From NCBI GenBank assembly GCA_945956975.1, contig CAMFKC010000231.1, forward strand, positions 1 through 5,080: a stretch of 5,080 bases of DNA. The letters are read 5' to 3'. The notes beneath the pieces are model-generated. The model was not told the origin of the DNA. It did no database searches and saw only the letters and a program-made list of their open reading frames with translations. The position numbers and the translations under genes are program-made. Below are positions 1 to 5,080 of this stretch, one piece after another; position 1 is the stretch's first letter; every line of letters begins with the position of its first letter. The DNA comes from an uncultured Methylocystaceae bacterium (GTDB lineage: Bacteria; Pseudomonadota; Alphaproteobacteria; Rhizobiales; Beijerinckiaceae).

Positions 1-988
<988 letters not shown>

Positions 989-1002
989 GGATCTGCCGTG
1001 TG

Positions 1003-1054
1003 AAAAAAAACGCGCGCGGGCGCCGGAAATGGCGCCGTGCTGCGCTGCGGCGCC
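1003..1054 (-). terminator. Hairpin plus T8 tract before typA: terminator or attenuator candidate
   Basis: Read on the minus strand, two GGCGCC arms (1036-1031 and 1024-1019) with the 6-nt loop ATTTCC form a stem. It is followed by an alternating CG stretch and then eight Ts (1010-1003). This could terminate transcription from the TAXI gene, which ends at 1085. A third GGCGCC (1054-1049) can pair with the middle arm instead, giving 7 bp with the flanking G-C. The CG spacer between stem and T tract is unusual for a simple intrinsic terminator, so function is inferred. Confidence 0.4.
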
Positions 1055-1084
1055 TTCTACCCTAAACGGTCAGGGAAGGAAACC

Positions 1085-2416
1085 TCATTCGCCTAGAGCG
1101 ATTCGCGACACCTCGACGGGGCGGCCAGGCTGGCGCAGCGCCAGCGCCCGCCGCTCCCGGATTGCGTCCCGGATCTGCTCGAGCGCGAGGCCGAGCGCAG
1201 TCATGGCGTGGCCGTCCAGCCCCTTTAATCGTCGGCTTGCTAGGGTGCTCGCCAGGATTTCGTCGGTTTCGCGCTCGAGATCGTCGAGTTCGTCTACCCT
1301 CGTCGAGGCTCGGGCCGCCTTCAATATCCCGAGCAGGTGCTCGAGCACCCGGTCGAATTCGCCATGCCGCGTGTTGGAGATGCGGGTAGCCGCGGCGGCC
1401 AGGCCGGAGCCCAGAACACTCAGGCCCATCGCACCCAAATATATGAAATCGCTATACTTATCGAAAAAATTCTTCTCTTCGTCATCGAGAAACGCGGCCG
1501 CGCCGGGATGAACGGGCATGGCCGCGCCCTTGTCGGTTGAAGGCGCCTCGATCTGGTTGGCGAGTTTTTCCAGACGCGCGATAGACAGGCGCTCGGCGAA
1601 AACTCGCCGCGTCACTTCGGCGGCGATCGAATCCTGAAGGTTTGCACGCGCGAGGAGCCGGACGGTGACGCCCACTGTCTCCACCGCCTCGGCCGGACGC
1701 GGCGGATCGCCGCCGAACGCGCCGCGTACGATCTCCGTCGCTTCCAGAGCATGCGTGCGCTGCGCGATGGCCTTGGCCTCCGCAATCGGAATGAACTTGG
1801 CGGCGCCGCCGACTTTCGCCACCGCCGCTATCGCGTCAGACGTAAAGCCGGCATTTGAGGGCCCCACGACGAAAATCGCATCCACCTGACGGGATTTGAG
1901 AGCATCCGTCACCGCGGCGCGATCGATGATTTCGCGATGGAGCTGATCGGGTTCGATCTCGTACTGCGCCAGGATCGTATCGAAAAGCTTGGCGTTGCCG
2001 ATGCCGGTGGCGGTTCCGCGGACGATCCCGACCGTCTTGCCCTTGAGGTCCGAAACGGACGCGATCTGGTCGTCGCCACGGGCGATCAACAGCGCAGGGT
2101 TCCGATGCAGGATGACTAGCGTCTGTCCATTGGAGGGAACTGCAATATCCGAGCGAACGACGGCGATATCCACGCTTTCCGATTGAAGCGCGGCGGAACT
2201 GGCGTTGGCGGTCGCCACGGGAACGATGCGCAGCCTGACGCTGTCGCGGCTGGCCGAAAATACCCGGCCAATGGCCTCCATCAGCTTGTGGTCGTCAGTG
2301 CCCTGCGGCACGGCGACCCGAAGCATCGTCGGCCTCAGGAAAGCGTAATTGACCCCGGCGGCGGCGGCCGCCAGCGCCAAACCCAGCGCCGATGCAATGT
2401 AGAGCCCTCGAAGCAT
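1085..2416 (-). CDS. TAXI-family (TRAP-type) solute-binding protein, membrane-anchored, 443 aa
   Basis: This belongs to the TAXI/NMT1-like periplasmic binding proteins, which deliver small acids such as glutamate or other carboxylates to TRAP transporters; the ligand cannot be read from sequence. Residues 4-26 form an uncleaved-looking hydrophobic N-terminal segment. The binding domain covers about 32-290, with the typical DLKGKTVGIVRGTATG at 123-138 and SRQVDAIFVVGP at 175-186. HPGAAAFLDDEEKNFFDKY at 303-321 precedes a second membrane segment at about 323-343, then a charged, helical, possibly coiled-coil tail of 100 residues. This C-terminal anchor and tail mark a recognised TAXI subgroup. 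The start is set by GGGGAG six or so bases before the ATG at 2416; the frame stays open 112 codons further upstream, but that part is low-complexity and non-conserved in look. No DctQ/DctM-like permease lies nearby, so its partner is unknown. Confidence 0.9.
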   Translation of the reverse strand: MLRGLYIASALGLALAAAAAGVNYAFLRPTMLRVAVPQGTDDHKLMEAIGRVFSASRDSVRLRIVPVATANASSAALQSESVDIAVVRSDIAVPSNGQTLVILHRNPALLIARGDDQIASVSDLKGKTVGIVRGTATGIGNAKLFDTILAQYEIEPDQLHREIIDRAAVTDALKSRQVDAIFVVGPSNAGFTSDAIAAVAKVGGAAKFIPIAEAKAIAQRTHALEATEIVRGAFGGDPPRPAEAVETVGVTVRLLARANLQDSIAAEVTRRVFAERLSIARLEKLANQIEAPSTDKGAAMPVHPGAAAFLDDEEKNFFDKYSDFIYLGAMGLSVLGSGLAAAATRISNTRHGEFDRVLEHLLGILKAARASTRVDELDDLERETDEILASTLASRRLKGLDGHAMTALGLALEQIRDAIRERRALALRQPGRPVEVSRIALGE

Positions 2417-2447
2417 GCATCTCCCCGTCCGCCGACGCTGGACCGAG

Positions 2448-2453
2448 AATATA
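2448..2453 (-). promoter_or_regulatory. Possible -10 box for the TAXI gene
   Basis: TATATT on the minus strand (2453 to 2448), about 32 bases before the TAXI start codon, is the only AT-rich hexamer in the 92-bp gap between the PAP2 and TAXI genes. No good -35 hexamer lies 16-18 bases upstream, so the promoter is only a suggestion. Confidence 0.3.
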
Positions 2454-2473
2454 GTCGATTGAGCCGGAAATGC

Positions 2474-2488
2474 GACGCGGCTCGCGTC
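2474..2488 (-). terminator. Weak hairpin after the PAP2 gene
   Basis: GACGCG and CGCGTC form a perfect 6-bp stem with a 3-base loop, 20 bases past the PAP2 stop codon. On the minus strand only three Ts follow (GCATTTCC). A second short CCCC/GGGG stem at 2493-2507 sits between it and the stop codon. It may slow or end PAP2 transcription, but the T tract is too short for a confident intrinsic terminator. Confidence 0.3.
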
Positions 2489-2508
2489 CTGGCCCCTGAT
2501 GGCGGGGT

Positions 2509-3219
2509 TCACGCGCGCAGGATCAGTTTTTTGAGAAGGAGCGTCAGAGACAGGACAAGCACAGCGGAGAAAGCGACGTCTGAGAGAAAATGCGCGCCGA
2601 GCACCATGCGGAGCGTCGAGACGAGGACGCCGTACCCCAGCGCAGCGACGGTCGCTATCAGGCGGATCGGCGGCGGGGCAAGAAGGGCCGGGGCCGTCGT
2701 CCAGAACGAGCTTGCGGCCTCGCCGGAGGAAAAAGAGCAATTCCGGACGCACGCGCCATCGAAGCGGAAGAAGGGTCGAAAGCGCGCATCGCCGCCGCCG
2801 GCCTCAATTGTATGGATTGGGCGCGGCCGGTGCGAATACTCCTTGAGCCCTGCGTTCACGGCCAGACCTGGCCCGAGCGCCAGCGTCGCGGCGAGAAACA
2901 GCGCCGAGCGGAGCGCGCGGGCGGAAGGAACCCGCCGCGCTGCGGATTGCCGCGCCAACGCCCCGAGAACGACAACGAACAGGACGTAGGGCGCGAATCG
3001 AAAGACCTCCCGCAGAACGTTGATGGCCGGCCGCAGGCCCGAATCGGCCGGCAGCATGATCCATCGCGCGATCGAGAGGTCCAGCCCAGGGTCCGCCGCG
3101 GTCGCGACGACCACGCACGCCGCTACGGCCGCCACTGCCGCAATGGCGCGAGTTGCAGCGCGCGGCGATGGGCTTTTTTGTCTATCGGCTTCATGATGGG
3201 CGGGTGGAAAGGCGTTCAA
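2509..3219 (-). CDS. PAP2-family membrane phosphatase, about 236 aa, start uncertain
   Basis: PAP2 integral-membrane phosphatases remove phosphate from lipid substrates (phosphatidate, undecaprenyl pyrophosphate, lipid A) on the periplasmic face. Numbered from the TTG at 3219, motif 1 K-X6-RP is K126 to R133-P134. Motif 2 is SSGE at 164-167, with Glu where the usual PSGH has His. Motif 3 is R204-X5-H210-X3-D214. About six hydrophobic segments are visible: near 22-42, 74-90, 105-123, 168-181, 185-203 and 212-234. The start is not settled. TTG 3219 has a good AAGGAAG six or so bases upstream; GTG 3135 is in frame but has no Shine-Dalgarno and trims membrane segment 1. ATG 3194 would give a natural-looking MKPIDKK start but is out of frame by one base at an A6 run. 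The frame continues upstream to 3618 only as antisense to the isomerase gene. The substrate is unknown, and LpxE-like or PgpB-like roles are both possible. Confidence 0.85.
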   Translation of the reverse strand: MNAFPPAHHEADRQKSPSPRAATRAIAAVAAVAACVVVATAADPGLDLSIARWIMLPADSGLRPAINVLREVFRFAPYVLFVVVLGALARQSAARRVPSARALRSALFLAATLALGPGLAVNAGLKEYSHRPRPIHTIEAGGGDARFRPFFRFDGACVRNCSFSSGEAASSFWTTAPALLAPPPIRLIATVAALGYGVLVSTLRMVLGAHFLSDVAFSAVLVLSLTLLLKKLILRA

Positions 3220-3813
3220 ATGGCTTCCTTGAGTTTCTGGTTCGATTTCGCCAGCACTTATTCCTACCCGGCAGCGATGCGCATTGAACATCGGGCGGAA
3301 AAGCGCGGCGTCTCGATCGTGTGGCGGCCTTTTCTGCTGGGACCGATTTTCGCCGATCAAGGGTGGCGCAATTCGCCCTTCAATATCTACCCTGCAAAGG
3401 GGCGATACATGTGGCGCGATATGGAACGGCTTTGCGCTGCCGACGGCCTGCCCTTCGTCAGGCCCAATCCGTTTCCGCAGAACTCGTTGCTCGCGGCCCG
3501 TGTCGCGATCGCGTTGGAGGGCGACGCGCGTTCTCGATTCTGCAGAGCGATCTTCGACGACGAATTCGGCCAGGGCGTCTCGATCGACAGCGCGGACCGC
3601 ATCGCAGGAGTCCTGCAAGACCTGGATCTACCCGCCGATACGGTTGCGCGCGCCGGTTCGGAAGACGTGAAGTCCGCGTTGAGGGCCAGCGTCGAGGAAG
3701 CGAGAGGGCTCGGTATTTTCGGCGCGCCATCATTCACGACGCCGGACGGAGAATTGTTCTGGGGTTTCGACCGGCTTGAGGCCGCTCTGGATTGGGCGTG
3801 CGCGCGAGCGTAG
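3220..3813 (+). CDS. DsbA-fold protein, 2-hydroxychromene-2-carboxylate isomerase family, 197 aa
   Basis: The family is the kappa-class glutathione transferase/HCCA isomerase branch of the thioredoxin fold. Its named member isomerises 2-hydroxychromene-2-carboxylate with glutathione in naphthalene breakdown. The opening SFWFDFASTYSY (residues 5-16) matches the family's FDFxSPxSY, with S12 at the catalytic serine position and Thr13 where Pro is usual. There is no CxxC, so it is not a disulfide oxidoreductase. The fold's cis-proline is P170 in GAPSF, and FWGFDRLEAAL (180-190) is the usual C-terminal motif. There is no signal peptide, so it should be cytoplasmic. The ATG at 3220 has GGAAAGG seven bases upstream; ATGs at 3193 and 3196 are in frame but would add residues before the conserved start. 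No aromatic-degradation genes lie here, so the real substrate is unknown. It probably shares a transcript with moeB, 9 bp downstream. Confidence 0.9.
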   Translation: MASLSFWFDFASTYSYPAAMRIEHRAEKRGVSIVWRPFLLGPIFADQGWRNSPFNIYPAKGRYMWRDMERLCAADGLPFVRPNPFPQNSLLAARVAIALEGDARSRFCRAIFDDEFGQGVSIDSADRIAGVLQDLDLPADTVARAGSEDVKSALRASVEEARGLGIFGAPSFTTPDGELFWGFDRLEAALDWACARA

Positions 3814-3822
3814 ATAGACCGC

Positions 3823-4605
3823 ATGTCACTGGATGCAGCAGAAGTCGAGCGCTACGCCCGCCACATTGTCCTGCGCGACGTCGGCGGGCCGGGACAGCTC
3901 AAGCTGAAAGCGGCCCGCGTTCTGGTGATCGGGGCCGGTGGCCTCGGCGCGCCTCTGATCCAGTATCTTGCGGCTGCAGGGGTCGGCGCCATCGGCATTG
4001 TCGATGACGATACGGTCTCGCTGTCCAATCTCCAGCGTCAGGTGCTGCATGGCGAGCTGGATGTCGGCCGCCGCAAGGTCGACAGCGCAGCCGACGCCAT
4101 TGCGCGGCTGAACCCGCATGTGGCGGTCGAACGGCACGCGCTGCGCGCCGGGCTGGAGAACGTTCGCGAACTCATTCGGGCCTACGATATTGTCGCCGAC
4201 GGCTCCGACAATTTCGCGACGCGCTATCTGATGTCGGACGCCTGCTTCCACGAGCGAAAACCGCTCGTGACCGCCGCCGTCGGGCCAATGGACGCCTCGC
4301 TGACCACCTTGCGGCCGTTCGAGACCGCGCCGGACGGCAATCCCAACCCGACCTACCGTTGCCTGTTCCCCGAGCCGCCGGAAGCCGGCACGGTTCCGAC
4401 CTGCGAGGAGGCAGGGGTGCTCGGCGCGATGACCGGCATCGTTGGCGCGATGATGGCGCTTGAAGTGATCCGCGAGATCGTCGGCTTCGGAGATGGCCTG
4501 GTTGGCCGCCTGTTGCTGTTCGACGCCCGCGCGATGCGTTTCGAAACGCTGACTTACGCCTGGGACGAAGACAATCCGCTGAACGGAATCACTTCGCGGC
4601 GATGA
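3823..4605 (+). CDS. moeB: MoeB/ThiF-family sulfur-carrier adenylyltransferase, 260 aa
   Basis: E1-like enzymes of this family use ATP to adenylate the C-terminal glycine of MoaD (molybdopterin synthesis) or ThiS (thiazole synthesis). The Rossmann loop GAGGLG is at 37-42, followed by the ATP/Mg-binding block DDDTVSLSNLQRQ at 61-73 (N69, R72), K85, and DGSDN at 126-130. YRCLFPEPP (178-186) and TCEEAG (193-198) follow, with C194 at the position of the reactive MoeB cysteine. The structural zinc site of E. coli MoeB looks lost: the first Cys of C-x-x-C is Thr177 (only C180 remains), and the C-terminal CxxC is replaced by DEDNPLNG. There is no rhodanese domain. Length is close to the roughly 250 aa of E. 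coli MoeB. The start ATG sits 9 bp after the isomerase stop with a poor Shine-Dalgarno, suggesting coupled translation. No moaD or thiS is in view, so MoeB versus ThiF rests on overall resemblance. Confidence 0.88.
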   Translation: MSLDAAEVERYARHIVLRDVGGPGQLKLKAARVLVIGAGGLGAPLIQYLAAAGVGAIGIVDDDTVSLSNLQRQVLHGELDVGRRKVDSAADAIARLNPHVAVERHALRAGLENVRELIRAYDIVADGSDNFATRYLMSDACFHERKPLVTAAVGPMDASLTTLRPFETAPDGNPNPTYRCLFPEPPEAGTVPTCEEAGVLGAMTGIVGAMMALEVIREIVGFGDGLVGRLLLFDARAMRFETLTYAWDEDNPLNGITSRR

Positions 4606-4939
4606 CCGCGATTTCGACCTTGTAGGGCGGCGCGGCGAGCTTGGCTTCTACCGTGGCGCGAGCCGGCGTGTGCCCGGCGACCACCCAGGTGTCCCAGACC
4701 TTGTTCATCTCGGGGAAGGTCGCCATGTCGACCAGATAGATCGTCGCCGACAGGATCTTGGTCTTGTCGGAGCCTGCCTGCGACAGCAGGGAATCGATCG
4801 TCTCCAGAATTTCCTTCGTCTGCGCCTCGACCGACTGACCCGCGGTCGTGTTGGCGACTTGGCCGGCCAGATAGACGGTGTCGCCATGCACGACAGCCTG
4901 GCTCATGCGCGGGCCCACGGCGATACGGGTAATGCTCAT
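4589..4939 (-). CDS. RidA-family (YjgF/YER057c/UK114) protein, 116 aa
   Basis: RidA proteins are small cytoplasmic trimers. The archetype hydrolyses reactive enamine/imine intermediates from PLP enzymes; several subfamilies have other or unknown substrates. GDTVYLAGQVA (19-29) is the typical first strand block, and the central helix carries QTKEILETIDSLL (40-52). ARATVEAKLA (93-102) holds R94, equivalent to the carboxylate-binding Arg105 of E. coli RidA, and E109 aligns with its Glu120. The second Glu of the archetype's IEIEA is Ala111, and the Cys of its ARxCVEV is Thr96, so this is probably not the archetypal RidA subgroup but may keep imine deaminase activity. The start ATG has AGAGG seven bases upstream. 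It is convergent with moeB, overlapping its last 17 bases, and lies 76 bp downstream of the tRNA-Ser gene on the same strand. Confidence 0.93.
   Translation of the reverse strand: MSITRIAVGPRMSQAVVHGDTVYLAGQVANTTAGQSVEAQTKEILETIDSLLSQAGSDKTKILSATIYLVDMATFPEMNKVWDTWVVAGHTPARATVEAKLAAPPYKVEIAVIAAK
4594..4611 (+). terminator. Hairpin across the moeB stop codon, possible terminator
   Basis: TCGCGG and CCGCGA form a 6-bp stem with the 6-base loop CGATGA that contains the moeB TGA. TTTCGACCTTGT follows on the plus strand. It lies where two convergent genes meet and is the only stem I see there, but the T content is poor. Confidence 0.25.
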
Positions 4940-4954
4940 GCTGCGCCTCTTGGT

Positions 4955-4991
4955 GCCGGCCCGCAGCCCGGCCGCCGGATACCGCCGGCAG
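4955..4991 (-). other. Two tandem GC-rich hairpins between tRNA-Ser and ridA
   Basis: On the minus strand the first stem pairs 4991-4985 with 4978-4972 (7 bp including one G-U, 6-base loop). The second pairs 4972-4968 with 4959-4955 (5 bp, 8-base loop). They share base 4972. Neither is followed by a T tract. They lie in the tRNA trailer/ridA leader, so a tRNA-processing or leader-structure role is possible; chance is also plausible in such GC-rich sequence. Confidence 0.3.
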
Positions 4992-5015
4992 CCGCCTCGA
5001 ACCTGTTGAAATCGC

Positions 5016-5080
5016 TGGCGGAGGGAGCGGGATTCGAACCCGCGATACGGTTTCCCGTATACACACTTTCCAGGCGTGCG
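5016..5080 (-). tRNA. tRNA-Ser(GGA), 3' portion; 5' end beyond window
   Basis: Read on the minus strand, the right edge holds the anticodon arm: stem CACGC/GTGTG with one G-U pair, loop CTGGAAA, anticodon GGA at 5071-5069, reading UCC and UCU serine codons. Next is a long variable arm with a 6-bp stem (5060-5055 with 5050-5045), the class II feature of serine tRNAs. Then comes the T arm GCGGG-TTCGAAT-CCCGC (5043-5027), the 3' acceptor strand TCCCTCC (5026-5020), discriminator G and an encoded CCA (5018-5016). The D arm and 5' acceptor strand lie past the window end. The tRNA 3' end is a common integrase target, but no island or second copy of this end is seen in the window. Confidence 0.96.

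Noticed and set aside
2417..2752. 112-residue N-terminal extension of the TAXI frame
   Set aside because: Low-complexity Arg/Pro-rich sequence overlapping the PAP2 coding end. The ATG at 2416 has a good Shine-Dalgarno and leads directly into a membrane segment.
2590..3219. N-terminal extension of the isomerase-like frame from 2590
   Set aside because: It is antisense to PAP2 and full of Arg; the conserved family start is at 3220 with a Shine-Dalgarno.
3220..3618. 133-residue N-terminal extension of the PAP2 frame
   Set aside because: It is antisense to the well-supported isomerase-like gene and precedes the first membrane segment.
3826..4251. 141-codon minus-strand frame inside moeB
   Set aside because: No recognisable motif; moeB on the plus strand has a full set of conserved residues.
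5016..5043. tRNA 3' end as an attachment site of an integrated island
   Set aside because: No integrase gene and no second copy of this sequence seen in the window; the neighbouring genes look like core genes.
4940..5066. Upstream part of a 170-codon minus-strand frame beginning within the tRNA
   Set aside because: Its start lies in the tRNA-Ser variable region and its remainder is an out-of-frame reading of ridA.

Overview
This looks like ordinary chromosome from a GC-rich alphaproteobacterium, most likely of the Hyphomicrobiales (Bradyrhizobium/Rhodopseudomonas-like). That placement rests on the style of the TypA, TAXI and MoeB proteins, the strong GC bias at third codon positions, and a tRNA-Ser that encodes its own CCA. 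It is an impression from reading, not a database result. I see no mobile element, CRISPR array, toxin-antitoxin pair or phage gene, and no convincing undescribed multi-gene system.

Layout, left to right. The left end holds the first 329 codons of typA/bipA (minus strand, cut by the window edge). Its 96-bp leader carries three GGCGCC arms and a T8 tract. Upstream on the same strand is a membrane-anchored TAXI-family solute-binding protein (1085-2416). Further upstream, still minus strand, is a PAP2-family membrane phosphatase (2509-about 3219) whose start is uncertain. Diverging from it on the plus strand are a DsbA-fold/2-hydroxychromene-2-carboxylate isomerase-like protein (3220-3813) and, 9 bp later, a MoeB/ThiF-type adenylyltransferase (3823-4605). 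The 3' end of moeB overlaps by 17 bp the 3' end of a convergent RidA-family gene (4589-4939, minus). At the right edge is a tRNA-Ser(GGA) on the minus strand (5016 to beyond 5080), missing its 5' part.

The genes do not form one pathway. TypA and the tRNA serve translation. MoeB activates the sulfur carrier for molybdopterin, or a similar carrier. RidA clears reactive enamine/imine intermediates. PAP2 and TAXI are envelope proteins. The only likely operon by spacing is the isomerase-like gene plus moeB; tRNA-Ser and ridA could share a transcript. The points most worth checking are the three-arm leader before typA, the unclear PAP2 start at an A6 homopolymer, the His-to-Glu change in PAP2 motif 2, and the missing zinc cysteines in MoeB. 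Every gap between genes is under 100 bp.
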